Positions 35,600 through 43,725 of a DNA stretch of 64,000 bases are shown here, one piece after another. The position numbers and the translations under genes are program-made. Within the stretch, counting starts at the first letter, position 1. Each line of letters begins with the position of its first letter. Below the pieces are notes generated by a model. It was not told where the DNA came from. It ran no database searches and saw only the letters and a program-made list of their open reading frames with translations. This stretch comes from an uncultured Ignavibacteria bacterium (GTDB taxonomy: Bacteria > Bacteroidota > Ignavibacteria > Tepidaquicellales > OLB5): assembly GCA_937873695.1 (NCBI GenBank), contig CALMYL010000012.1, positions 99,412 to 163,411 on the forward strand, given 5' to 3'.

Positions 35600-36445
35600 A
35601 TGGGGAAAGAAATTGAAAGACTGGAACAGTTGGGCTTTAGTAATTATGAAGCCAAAGTGTTCCTTGCGTTGTACCAGGGCTCAGTTATGAGCGCGGCAGA
35701 TATTGCCAAAGAAGCCAGAATACCCAGACCTTCTGTTTACCAGATATTGAGAAGTTTTGCCGAGAAGGGTTTTTGTAACGAGGTTACTACTCCCAAGAAA
35801 CAGTTATTTGAAATAATTGATTCTAAGGTAATTCAGGATAAGCTAGAGATAGAGTTTAAAACTGATTTTCAGCAAAAACTTACCTCGCTTAAGGCTTGTT
35901 TTAACGAAATAGGGCCGCTCTATAAAACCAGGCAGCCTGATGAATACAGGACTGATGTTGAGCTCATAAAGGGATTCAACCTGCATCGTGAACAGAAGTT
36001 CCTTGAGCTTGTGAAAAGTTCAAACAAGGGAATACTTGTCATGAACCGCTTTGTTGGAAATGTATCAGGCAAGCTTGATAAAGAAAGCCGTGACCTTCAC
36101 AAACGCGGCGGTTACATCAGATCGATCTATGAAAACTCAACGAACTTTAAGCTCAAAATAGATGACAAGTGGCAGAACGTTTCAAAAGAGGACCTGATAA
36201 GGCTATGCGAAGATTTTGTTAAACACGGTGAAGATATCCGGTTCCTTAACGAAATACCGCAGATACTTGCTGTGTTTGATGAGAAGATAGTCTATATCAG
36301 CCTTTACGATGAAAAGGTTTTGCCGCGTGATTCATCTGATGTTGTAATAAAGAACAAAAGATTCGCCTCATTCATTACAGGCTTGTTTAATATCTATTGG
36401 GATAGGGCGGATACACTTGAAGCATTAAAAAAAGAATTAGAATAA
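35600..36445 (+). CDS. TrmB-family transcriptional regulator (cassette 2)
   Basis: A 281-aa paralogue of the regulator at 21133-22002. The winged helix covers about 1-75 (FSNYEAKVFLALYQGSVMSA ... ADIAKEARIPRPSVYQILRSFAEKGFCN in parts), then a helical linker and the C-terminal sensor domain starting DVELIKGFNLHREQK, with KRGGYIRSIYENS. The recognition helices of the two paralogues differ (RNSIYDTLKTF against RPSVYQILRSF), in line with their different palindromes. The cargo gene follows 56 bases after the stop. Ligand unknown. Confidence 0.85.
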   Translation: MGKEIERLEQLGFSNYEAKVFLALYQGSVMSAADIAKEARIPRPSVYQILRSFAEKGFCNEVTTPKKQLFEIIDSKVIQDKLEIEFKTDFQQKLTSLKACFNEIGPLYKTRQPDEYRTDVELIKGFNLHREQKFLELVKSSNKGILVMNRFVGNVSGKLDKESRDLHKRGGYIRSIYENSTNFKLKIDDKWQNVSKEDLIRLCEDFVKHGEDIRFLNEIPQILAVFDEKIVYISLYDEKVLPRDSSDVVIKNKRFASFITGLFNIYWDRADTLEALKKELE

Positions 36446-36501
36446 TAACATATTTTTAAAACAAAAAATTCATAACATTTATCTATTAGGGGGATAAAAT
36501 C

Positions 36502-37446
36502 ATGAAATCAGCATTAAAACTATTTGTGGCAGTTTTCTTCATTTTAGCAGCAGTGAGAGTAACAGAAGCACAGGAATATACAATAAGCGGTAAAGTAAGA
36601 TACGCAGATAACAACGAGATTGTTACTTCCGGCGTGGTTAAAATGTTTGACAGCAACGGTAATCTTGTTGGTTCTGCAGGCATAAGTTATTCAGGTGACT
36701 ATATCCTTGGGCCGCACAGGATCATAACCGGGCAGTCAAATGATCTTATCGGATTTCCGAACATTGAACCGGAAGAAGATTATGTACCAACAGGTTATCC
36801 TGATAAGGTTGACCCGGCAGCATTTACACATCTATACATAACAGATAACATGACCGGTGTTGATATCTATGTTCAGAGGAGCCTTGGCGCCTTGAGACCC
36901 GGCGTTACCGCATCTTTAAACGGTGTTGTTTTAAGCAATAACTTACCTGTAAGTGATGCTGTTATTTATGCTAAACAGGGTGATCAGTTCGTAGGTTTTG
37001 GTGTAACAAACGCTAAGGGTGAATACAAAATAAACAATCTGCCTGTTGGAGATTATATCCTTGTAGCTCATAAAATCGGTTCGCAGTCTGAATCAAGAAT
37101 AGTAACAATTACCGAAAATGGTAACAGCAATTTCAGCTTTGCATTAACTCCAAAAGCAGGAAATCTGGTTAACAGTATTCCGTTTGAATTCGCTTTATCG
37201 CAGAATTATCCTAATCCATTCAACCCGAATACAGTTATAAGCTACTCAATCGCAGCAGAAGGTAATGTAACGCTTAAAGTATTCAATTCAGCAGGTCAGC
37301 AGGTGAGTGAGCTTGTTAACGCTTATCATACAGCTGGTATCTACAATGCTGAATTCAACGCATCATCACTTTCAAGCGGTGTATATTTCTACAGACTTGA
37401 TGCGAACGGATTCACGGCAACAAACAAAATGATACTGGTAAAATAG
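36502..37446 (+). CDS. T9SS cargo with two carboxypeptidase-regulatory-like domains
   Basis: A secreted 314-aa protein. The signal peptide ends at about residue 24 (VTEAQ). Domain 1 (about 25-130: YTISGKVRYADNNEIVTSG ... DYVPTGYPDKVDPAAFTHL in parts) and domain 2 (about 135-215: GVVLSNNLPVSDAVIYAKQG, GEYKINNLPVGDYILVAHK) look like beta-sandwich carboxypeptidase-regulatory-like units. A type A T9SS sorting domain (about 228-314: NYPNPFNPNTVISYSI, LSSGVYFYRLDANGF) follows. Domain order and key strings parallel residues 350-646 of the cassette-1 cargo, minus the propeller. A GGGGG tract lies upstream of the ATG. Confidence 0.88.
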   Translation: MKSALKLFVAVFFILAAVRVTEAQEYTISGKVRYADNNEIVTSGVVKMFDSNGNLVGSAGISYSGDYILGPHRIITGQSNDLIGFPNIEPEEDYVPTGYPDKVDPAAFTHLYITDNMTGVDIYVQRSLGALRPGVTASLNGVVLSNNLPVSDAVIYAKQGDQFVGFGVTNAKGEYKINNLPVGDYILVAHKIGSQSESRIVTITENGNSNFSFALTPKAGNLVNSIPFEFALSQNYPNPFNPNTVISYSIAAEGNVTLKVFNSAGQQVSELVNAYHTAGIYNAEFNASSLSSGVYFYRLDANGFTATNKMILVK

Positions 37447-37521
37447 CAATTAAGATTATGTTCACCATCTTTAATTTATTCTTATTGGGGGTTTCTACAG
37501 AATAACCTGTGGAAAAATGGG

Positions 37522-37545
37522 GTCCCTGTTGTAAAATACAGGGAC
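37522..37545 (+). terminator. Possible weak terminator hairpin
   Basis: A perfect 8-bp stem GTCCCTGT / ACAGGGAC with an eight-base loop, followed by TCATTTAAT, which is a poor T-run. It lies between the cargo gene and the small sorting-domain-like ORF. Confidence 0.4.
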
Positions 37546-37561
37546 TCATTTAATATGGAAA

Positions 37562-37828
37562 ATGAACAACAACAAGATCAAGTATGATATTCCGCTTTCA
37601 GGCAATGTTGTAATTAAAGTTGTGGATATTATCGGTACGCCCGTAAGAGTAATACTGAACGAACACGAAATTCCGGGAAGGTACGAGATCTCTCTTGATG
37701 CCGAAGCGCTGCCCCCGGGGAAATATTACTACAAGGTATTGTTTTCAGGAATGGAAAGGAAAGATACCGCCGATATTTCAGCTAATGGAGATACAATTGC
37801 TTCGGGGCAGGTGAAAATTGAAGTATAA
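37562..37828 (+). CDS. Stand-alone T9SS sorting-domain-like small protein (88 aa)
   Basis: An 88-aa ORF whose residues 3-63 resemble the body of a type A T9SS sorting domain: IKYDIPLSGNVVIKVVDIIG, VRVILNEHEIPGRYEISLDA and LPPGKYYYKVLFSG line up with the sorting domains nearby. It has no signal peptide, no NYPNPFNP lead-in and no cargo domain, and its final 20 residues diverge. The frame is closed upstream at 37532. It is either a remnant of a broken cargo gene or a real small protein. Confidence 0.55.
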   Translation: MNNNKIKYDIPLSGNVVIKVVDIIGTPVRVILNEHEIPGRYEISLDAEALPPGKYYYKVLFSGMERKDTADISANGDTIASGQVKIEV

Positions 37829-37947
37829 AAAGTAATACCAGAGATAAGGAAATTTTTTTATAGTAAAAAAGTGTGAAGTATTTTTCCCCCGTTGTTGGTG
37901 TTGTCACCTACAACATAATTCAGTTTTATGTCGGCAGCAAACCTCAA

Positions 37948-38469
37948 TTACGGATTAGTCATATCTTTCCAAGACCTTATCTTCCATTTGTCTTCAACAG
38001 AATTCCGCGCAAGGTTCATATCTACAAAGCCGTAAAAATTAATAACATCATTTGGGTTAAAAGTGATTGTCAGGTTAAATCCCCGTTTTACATCAACCAG
38101 CAATGAATCACCCTCCTGGTATACAATATTATTCCATATCAGGCGCAGGTCCTGCGTATTTGTGAATAAGCCTTCTGTTGTCCGCATATCAGTGGCTCTA
38201 TCCCATGATACATCTACACCCAGGTCATAATCAAAATACGAAAACACAAAGTCCGGCGCCAGGGTTTGCCCGTAAATACTTGTATCCTTAAAAGTATAGG
38301 CATATTTAAAGTTCTGGAATACGCCTTCTATGGTTTTCTGGTCTGAGATGATGTTCTCGGTTGATTCGCTGTTATCAATCCCGGGAGAAAATGGGTTAAA
38401 GCAGCTTGCAAGTATAACCGCTGCTGATAGCGCGAGTAATATATTCAGTATTTTAAACGGATTTTTCAA
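37948..38469 (-). CDS. Putative lipoprotein, paralogue of its upstream neighbour
   Basis: A protein of 173 aa if it starts at the TTG at 38469, which places the signal (LNILLALSAAVILASC, lipobox Cys about residue 23) at the N-terminus and leaves a 7-base gap after the previous gene. A start at 38568 would put about 33 extra residues before the signal. The mature domain (VFQNFKYAYTFKDTSIY ... FKDTSIYGQTLAPDFVFSYFD in parts, ending WKIRSWKDM) looks like a small NTF2-like alpha+beta domain. It is similar in layout to the neighbouring lipoprotein. Function unknown. Confidence 0.7.
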   Translation of the reverse strand: MKNPFKILNILLALSAAVILASCFNPFSPGIDNSESTENIISDQKTIEGVFQNFKYAYTFKDTSIYGQTLAPDFVFSYFDYDLGVDVSWDRATDMRTTEGLFTNTQDLRLIWNNIVYQEGDSLLVDVKRGFNLTITFNPNDVINFYGFVDMNLARNSVEDKWKIRSWKDMTNP

Positions 38470-38476
38470 CTCTATA

Positions 38477-39058
38477 TTAATTACTGAAATTAGCTTTAAA
38501 TTCACTCCAGGTAAAATCAGTATCGTTCTGCCTGAAATCTTCCCACCTGCGGATGTAAAACAGTTCATCGCTATCTGTGGCGAGTATAAGGCTCATTCTT
38601 CCCCTTGAAGATTTTGGTATGTTTGCCTGGTTATGCTGAAATACAAAAATATAATCTGCCTGGTACCCTGCTGAATCACTTGAAAATTGCGTTAACCGTT
38701 CGTTATCCAGAAACAATACTGCCGATGAATTGCCGCCTTCCTGCCTTGATATCAGGTTATCAAGATAATTTTTCTCAGAAAGTATGTTCCAGTTTATGAA
38801 GATCTGCTCATACTGAAGCTGTGAGCGTGAGTCCGGCAGATAACGGAAATTTTCAGATGACAGGCATTTGTTATAATTGCCGGAATTTTTTTCCTGTATG
38901 GAGTAACTAAGATTATCGATAACCAGGTCAGCCGAAGTAGGGGGGAAGTATGTCGAACGGATAGATTCAGGATCCTGTGGATCACGTGTCTCGAATATCC
39001 CGCACCCCTGGTACGCCAGAACAAATATCAAAAATGCCGCATAATACCGGAGCTTCAT
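38477..39058 (-). CDS. Putative lipoprotein
   Basis: A 193-aa protein with a lipobox (FVLAYQGC, Cys about residue 19) right after a short signal peptide. I chose the ATG at 39058, since the longer frame from 39112 overlaps the methyltransferase gene and delays the signal. The mature part (DNLSYSIQEKNSGNYNKCLS, FRYLPD, ending IRRWEDFRQND...FTWSEFKANF) shares its plan with the following gene: an initial helix pair and a terminal W-rich strand. The two were probably made by tandem duplication. Function unknown, envelope location expected. Confidence 0.72.
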   Translation of the reverse strand: MKLRYYAAFLIFVLAYQGCGIFETRDPQDPESIRSTYFPPTSADLVIDNLSYSIQEKNSGNYNKCLSSENFRYLPDSRSQLQYEQIFINWNILSEKNYLDNLISRQEGGNSSAVLFLDNERLTQFSSDSAGYQADYIFVFQHNQANIPKSSRGRMSLILATDSDELFYIRRWEDFRQNDTDFTWSEFKANFSN

Positions 39059-39089
39059 TTTGGTTATTGATATTCTCTTCAGCACTGTC

Positions 39090-39881
39090 TTATTGTTTCT
39101 TCTTTCTTGCAAGTATTATGAGTCTTTCAGAAGAATGTTTATTATACCTTTTTCCATGGTAATCACCAAACGTTCTGATGATATCTAACCCGCTCTTTGC
39201 CAATGCCGCCTTGAATTTTTCCAGTGAATACAATTTTATCATTTCATGGAATACACTCACTTCCGGATTTCCTTTCCCCGGGCTGTTTTTTACAATATAA
39301 ATTGTCTTGTAAACAGCATTGTTCTTTATTTCCCTAACCTGAACAACCGCATTATGGTTTCTCACAGAAACATCAGAAGGCACAAGTTTTTCTCTCAGGG
39401 CGCTTTCATTCAGATAGTCAAAAAAGAAGTAACCGCCGGGCTTAAGCGCCCGTGCGATACTGCCGAAGACTCTGAAGTTCTCGCTGTCCTTTTCAAAATA
39501 ACCAAAACTGCTAAAAAGATTCACCGCCAGGTCAAATTCATTCCTATGGTCAATATTTCTCATATCCCTGATCTCAAATTTCAGGTGATCTTTCTGCCTG
39601 CTGTATTCAGTTCTCAGTTTCTTTTTGGCTTCGCCGATCAGGTACCTTGATAGATCTATACCAAGCACATTAAAACCTTTCGAGGCGAAGATGAGACTGT
39701 GCCTTCCGTTGCCGCAGGCAACATCAAGTACTCTGGAACCCCGGGGTAGCTTAAGTGTCCTTGTTATCAAACCTGCAATTTTGGAAGCATCTGAACTGTT
39801 GCGGTGTTTATAAAGCTCAAGGTAGTCGCCCGTGCCGAACCATTTTTTGAACCAGTTCTTATCAAAATTTTTACCTGCCAT
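39090..39881 (-). CDS. SAM-dependent methyltransferase (class I)
   Basis: A 263-aa Rossmann-fold methyltransferase. Motif I reads VLDVACGNGRHSLIFASKG (about 54-72), followed by the acidic end of beta 2 (VLGIDLSRYLIGEAKKK). Motif IV is DLAVNLFSSFGYF and motif VI ALKPGGYFFFDYLNE. The substrate is unknown; small-molecule or cofactor methylation is typical of this type. It lies 4 bases after recR in the ybaB-recR-methyltransferase-lipoprotein run, so is very likely co-transcribed. Confidence 0.88.
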   Translation of the reverse strand: MAGKNFDKNWFKKWFGTGDYLELYKHRNSSDASKIAGLITRTLKLPRGSRVLDVACGNGRHSLIFASKGFNVLGIDLSRYLIGEAKKKLRTEYSRQKDHLKFEIRDMRNIDHRNEFDLAVNLFSSFGYFEKDSENFRVFGSIARALKPGGYFFFDYLNESALREKLVPSDVSVRNHNAVVQVREIKNNAVYKTIYIVKNSPGKGNPEVSVFHEMIKLYSLEKFKAALAKSGLDIIRTFGDYHGKRYNKHSSERLIILARKKKQ

Positions 39882-39885
39882 CAGT

Positions 39886-40479
39886 TTAAAGGGTTATCCT
39901 GCCTTCTATAGCTTTTGCGATCGTAATCTCATCCGCAAATTCCAGGTCAGTTCCCACAGGGATACCTCTTGCTATGCGTGATATCTTTATGTTCAATGGC
40001 TTAATAAGTTTACTGAGGTATGTAATTGTATATTCACCCTCTACACTGGGGTTCAGCGCAAGGATAACTTCTTCCACATCACCGCTAAGTCTCATAAGCA
40101 ATTCTTTTACCTTGATATCTTCCGGACCTATGCCGTCAAGCGGCGAAATTATCCCGTGAAGTACGTGATATTTACCCCTGAATTCATTCGTCTTTTCGAT
40201 CGCGAATACATCGCCGGGTTCTTCAACAATACATATGGAATTGCCCGATCTTTTCTGTGAGTCACAAATGGAGCATGGGTCAGTTTCTGTGATATTGCAG
40301 CAAACGCTGCATAGTCTTATTTTATCTTTCAGCTGAAGCAGCGCGTCTGAAAGGGCTATAACTTCTTCTGAGGGAGATTTAGCCAGGTACATTGCAATTC
40401 TGTTGGCCGTTTTTCTTCCAATACTCGGCAGTTTTGCCAGTTCTTCTGCTACTTTTTCAAGTGTCTCAGATGTCTGCAT
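39886..40479 (-). CDS. recR: Recombination protein RecR
   Basis: A 197-aa RecR, the RecFOR partner that helps load RecA at single-strand gaps. An N-terminal helix-hairpin-helix (LAKLPSIGRKTANRIAMYL), a four-Cys zinc finger (LCSVCCNITETDPCSIC) and a Toprim domain (SICIVEEPGDVFAIE, YHVLHGIISPLDGIGPED) are all present. The C-terminus IARGIPVGTDLEFADEITIAKA is also classic. Full length. It follows ybaB by 30 bases, the usual order, though dnaX is not nearby. Confidence 0.97.
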   Translation of the reverse strand: MQTSETLEKVAEELAKLPSIGRKTANRIAMYLAKSPSEEVIALSDALLQLKDKIRLCSVCCNITETDPCSICDSQKRSGNSICIVEEPGDVFAIEKTNEFRGKYHVLHGIISPLDGIGPEDIKVKELLMRLSGDVEEVILALNPSVEGEYTITYLSKLIKPLNIKISRIARGIPVGTDLEFADEITIAKAIEGRITL

Positions 40480-40509
40480 TTTCTATAGGTTTCCTGATAT
40501 GATCATTTA

Positions 40510-40845
40510 TTACATTCCCGGGATATTCAAACCAGGGATATTAGGCATCAGTCCTGATGTAGCCTTCTGCATCTCTTCCTGCGCCATCTTCTGTGCGGAA
40601 TCTATTGCTTTATTTACCGCGGCTACAATCAGGTCTTCCAGCATTTCAGGGTCATCGGGCGTAATAACTTCTTTTTCTATCTGAATTTTTGTAACCTGCA
40701 GTTTGCCGTTGGCTGTTACTTTAACCATTCCGCCGCCTGATTCTTCGGTAACAAATTTGTTTTCAAGTTCGTTCTGAACCTCCTGCATCTTTTCCTGCAT
40801 CTTCTGGACCTGCTTAAGCATTCCCGACATTGGGTTTAGCTTCAT
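40510..40845 (-). CDS. ybaB: YbaB/EbfC family nucleoid-associated protein
   Basis: A 111-aa nucleoid-associated protein of the YbaB/EbfC family, a dimeric DNA binder. The family pattern is clear: [20 protein letters not shown] helix, [25 protein letters not shown] strands, [17 protein letters not shown] helix, and the Met/Gly/Pro-rich tail ([14 protein letters not shown]). An AGGAG ribosome site lies upstream of the ATG, and a tandem 17-base duplication (40854-40887) carries its CCAGG part twice. First gene of a five-gene run with recR. Confidence 0.95.
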   Translation of the reverse strand: MKLNPMSGMLKQVQKMQEKMQEVQNELENKFVTEESGGGMVKVTANGKLQVTKIQIEKEVITPDDPEMLEDLIVAAVNKAIDSAQKMAQEEMQKATSGLMPNIPGLNIPGM

Positions 40846-40853
40846 TGAATATA

Positions 40854-40887
40854 CTCCTGGTTTAAATTTACACCTGGTTTAAATTTA
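40854..40887. repeat. Tandem 17-bp duplication upstream of ybaB
   Basis: CCTGGTTTAAATTTACA occurs twice without a spacer. On the minus strand each copy ends in CCAGG, the first half of the ybaB ribosome binding site CCAGGAG. Confidence 0.85.
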
Positions 40888-40973
40888 CACTTATTATCGG
40901 CAAATATAAGTATCTAATGGGTAAGTAAAAATGTAAGTAATTACGGCTGTAAAGGGCGCCTGTTAAACTGTTA

Positions 40974-42116
40974 TCAAACAGGCACTTTCAGTATTCTGTC
41001 GGTAATATCACGATTGATAGAAAGTATTACGTTCTTTCCGCGGTAGTTAAACACCGAGGCATTAATTTCCATCAGCATTTCATTCATATCTTTTCTGCTG
41101 TGCACACTCTGAAAATTATGATAGTAACCCTTTTCAACAGTATGTTTAATGTTATCTTCATCCTGTGGAATATTTTTCCAGATGTTTTTTAATGATAACC
41201 CGATAAATTCATCCCTGCTAAAGCCATAAAGGTCACATGCCCTGCGGTTAACTTCAATTACTTTGTGGTCTTCAGGCGAAAATATTACAATAGCATCATG
41301 TGCCTGTTCAAACAGCTTCCTGTACTGCTCTGCAGCACTTTTCAGGTTTCCCTCCATTTTTTCAAGCTCACTTACCTTTGAATACAGCTTCTGGTTTATC
41401 TGGGATATCTCCGCTGTTCTTTCCTTGACGATCTGTTCCAGCTCTTCGCGTGATATTTCCTGGTTCTCTATGGCAAATGTGTGAGATGCCTTTTTTATAA
41501 GTGATACAAAAGCTACAGTGAAGATCAATATGCTGGCAAAAACGCCCGCAAGAAAAGTGTAAAAAGTGAACTGCGAGCTGGTTTCTGTAAGCTCTTTCTT
41601 CTTTTCAAGGCTCCTGAATTCCTCTTTCTTCATTTTATTCAGAAGGTTCTTTATATCAATATTCAGTATCTTTCCTTTATCAAAAATATTCTTGTGGAAC
41701 TTCATGTTAGTGCCTTTTGAATCCTGTATCTCAATTCCGTCATTAAAGAGTGCGAACCTCTCTGTAACCATCGGTTTCAGCAGCTCTGCGTTAGCAAGCT
41801 GGTTAGCGTTATCTAAAGAGTTTGCCCTGAGCTGCTTAAGCAATGAATCTGCTGTAATGCGGTTATTATTTATATCGCTGACAAACTGCTTATCGCCTGT
41901 AAGGAAGTAACCCCTGCGTGAAGTTTCAGACTCATTAACAATTGAATAAATGTTATCCATCAGGTCTGCCCGCTGAAAGGTCTGCTGGATAAAATCATGA
42001 TCACTGTTCTGGTCCTGCAGGTTCATATAGGTCAATAACGATACAGAAGCTAACACAGCTATGCCAAGTATAAATAAAAATATCAGGGATTGTTTGTTTA
42101 AAATAGATTTACTCAT
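40974..42116 (-). CDS. CHASE3-PAS membrane sensor without an output domain
   Basis: A 380-aa protein with a membrane helix at 10-30, a CHASE3-type extracytoplasmic helical domain (about 35-185, including ESETSRRGYFLTGD and FRSLEKKKELTE), a second helix near 190-210, a coiled coil (EEQIVKERTAEISQINQKL region) and a PAS domain (about 260-375: FEQAHDAIVIFSPEDHKVIEVNRRACDLYGFSRDEFIG in parts). It stops just after DITDRILKV, where a kinase or GGDEF domain normally starts. No downstream remnant is visible, so it is either naturally output-less or truncated. It lies next to bshB1 by 6 bases. Confidence 0.85.
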   Translation of the reverse strand: MSKSILNKQSLIFLFILGIAVLASVSLLTYMNLQDQNSDHDFIQQTFQRADLMDNIYSIVNESETSRRGYFLTGDKQFVSDINNNRITADSLLKQLRANSLDNANQLANAELLKPMVTERFALFNDGIEIQDSKGTNMKFHKNIFDKGKILNIDIKNLLNKMKKEEFRSLEKKKELTETSSQFTFYTFLAGVFASILIFTVAFVSLIKKASHTFAIENQEISREELEQIVKERTAEISQINQKLYSKVSELEKMEGNLKSAAEQYRKLFEQAHDAIVIFSPEDHKVIEVNRRACDLYGFSRDEFIGLSLKNIWKNIPQDEDNIKHTVEKGYYHNFQSVHSRKDMNEMLMEINASVFNYRGKNVILSINRDITDRILKVPV

Positions 42117-42122
42117 TTTGTC

Positions 42123-42851
42123 CTAAAGTTTAAATAATGTATCACTGTTTATTTTGAACTTTTCCTCGGAATAAAAAGCCTCGCCGTATTTGGCACCTAT
42201 CATAAATCCGTAAAACTTTGCTCTTGCTTCAATGAACTCCATGAATTCTTTGCTGCTGATATATGTTTCCTTTTCTTTTTTGCCGCTTTTGCTGCCGGTA
42301 TAGAACTGGGTTGAATATGAACGTACAGCGTCCATTTTAATTCTGAATGTATCCGAAATATCATAAATGAGATTAGGCTCAAAAGCATAAGCCTGCATAT
42401 AATAAAAGTTTCTTTTTGCACGGTAGGCATGCATACCCGGAGTTTTTATCTTTTCAAGTCCGGCGTAAAATGCGGCATCTTTAACCAAAAAATGAGTGTT
42501 GTAATGATCAGGGTGTCTGTCATAGCAATGAGGGAAAAATAGCACAGTGGGTCTGTACTTCCTTATCGCTTTAATAATTTTTAATCTTGCAGCGGGATTG
42601 TTTACAATATTGCCGTCTTTAAGCCCAAGGTTTTCCCGGATAGTTACACCAAGAACGGCAGATGCTTTATCTGCTTCAAGTCTACGCTGCTTAACCGAAC
42701 CGCGTGTACCCAGCTCGCCGCGTGTCAGATCAATAATTCCTGCCGTTTTTCCCGCATTTGTTAATGCGGATATTGTTCCGCCGCAGCACAATTCAGCATC
42801 ATCAGGATGCGCTGCGAAGAACAAAGCATCAAGCTCTGTTGTTAACTTCAA
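42123..42851 (-). CDS. bshB1: Bacillithiol biosynthesis deacetylase BshB1
   Basis: A 242-aa LmbE/PIG-L-fold zinc deacetylase of the BshB1 group, which removes acetyl from GlcNAc-malate during bacillithiol synthesis. Metal and catalytic residues are in FAAHPDDAELCCGGTI, and the third His in PHCYDRHPDHYNTHFLV. TRGELGTRGSVKQRRLEA and YSTQFYTGSK are BshB1 traits. The full family length is present. The other bacillithiol genes (bshA, bshC) are not in the window. It is followed on the same strand by the CHASE3-PAS gene. Confidence 0.93.
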   Translation of the reverse strand: MKLTTELDALFFAAHPDDAELCCGGTISALTNAGKTAGIIDLTRGELGTRGSVKQRRLEADKASAVLGVTIRENLGLKDGNIVNNPAARLKIIKAIRKYRPTVLFFPHCYDRHPDHYNTHFLVKDAAFYAGLEKIKTPGMHAYRAKRNFYYMQAYAFEPNLIYDISDTFRIKMDAVRSYSTQFYTGSKSGKKEKETYISSKEFMEFIEARAKFYGFMIGAKYGEAFYSEEKFKINSDTLFKL

Positions 42852-43033
42852 TGTATTCCCCCGTGCAAATTTAGTGAATATTAATTATATCTAAAAGGTT
42901 AATTTATAATAAAAATAGTGATTTATTATGAAACGATTTAGAGATAAATTCGGTTAAGCAGTAGTAAAATAGATAAATTGTTTTTATCTAAAAGTAATAT
43001 TAAATTACCAAAATAATATAAAAAACGCGTAAA

Positions 43034-43699
43034 ATGAAAAAATTAGTATTGGTCTTAATATTTTTCCCTGTCTTATTGTTCTCACAATCCGGCCCTAAAA
43101 TTGAAATTGTTGGCGGCGATAATATCAATACCGGCAACCACAGAAGGGGACAGGAACTGACTTATGAAATTACTTTTAAAAATGTCGGAGATCAGGACCT
43201 TCAGGTTACAAGTGTCCAGACTTCATGCGGCTGTTCAAGCGCGCTTGCCAGCACGGATGCTGTAAAACCGGGTGAATCAGGCACAATAAAATTTACATAC
43301 AACGGCCTGGGAATGGGTTCTGTTACAAAAGCTGTAATGGTTACTACAAACGAAAACGGTAATTCAACAAAAAATATCATGCTTACAATGAACATGGTTG
43401 ATCCGCTTACATTGAACCCGGGTTCAATTGTTACCGAAGGCAAAGTTGGCGATGAACTGAAGCAGAAAGCTTCAATCGTCAATTCGATGGATAAAGAAAT
43501 TGATATTACCGAAATAACTTCAAACACTCCGGTAATAAAAATTTCAGCTGATAAAATGGCATTAATGTCAGGTGAAACTTCTAATCTTGATATTTCGATT
43601 AAGATATATGAAGAGTCCGCCATTAACGCCGCCATCATCATAAAAACCACAGAAGGTGAATTCCAGATACCTGTTCTGGTTGATGTAAAGGCTAATTAA
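43034..43699 (+). CDS. Exported DUF1573 protein
   Basis: A 221-aa exported protein with a signal peptide (about 1-18, VLLFSQ). An N-terminal DUF1573 immunoglobulin-like domain has TYEITFKNVGDQDLQVTSVQ, the conserved TSCGCSSA and KPGESGTIKFTYNG. A second beta-sandwich (about 120-221: LTLNPGSIVTEGKVGDEL) follows. The CGC motif is retained. The gene leads a run of extracytoplasmic genes (rhodanese, MauE-like, second DUF1573) with short gaps. Function unknown; see the findings. Confidence 0.9.
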   Translation: MKKLVLVLIFFPVLLFSQSGPKIEIVGGDNINTGNHRRGQELTYEITFKNVGDQDLQVTSVQTSCGCSSALASTDAVKPGESGTIKFTYNGLGMGSVTKAVMVTTNENGNSTKNIMLTMNMVDPLTLNPGSIVTEGKVGDELKQKASIVNSMDKEIDITEITSNTPVIKISADKMALMSGETSNLDISIKIYEESAINAAIIIKTTEGEFQIPVLVDVKAN

Positions 43700-43725
43700 C
43701 TAACTTAAAGCTTATTTGCATATAA

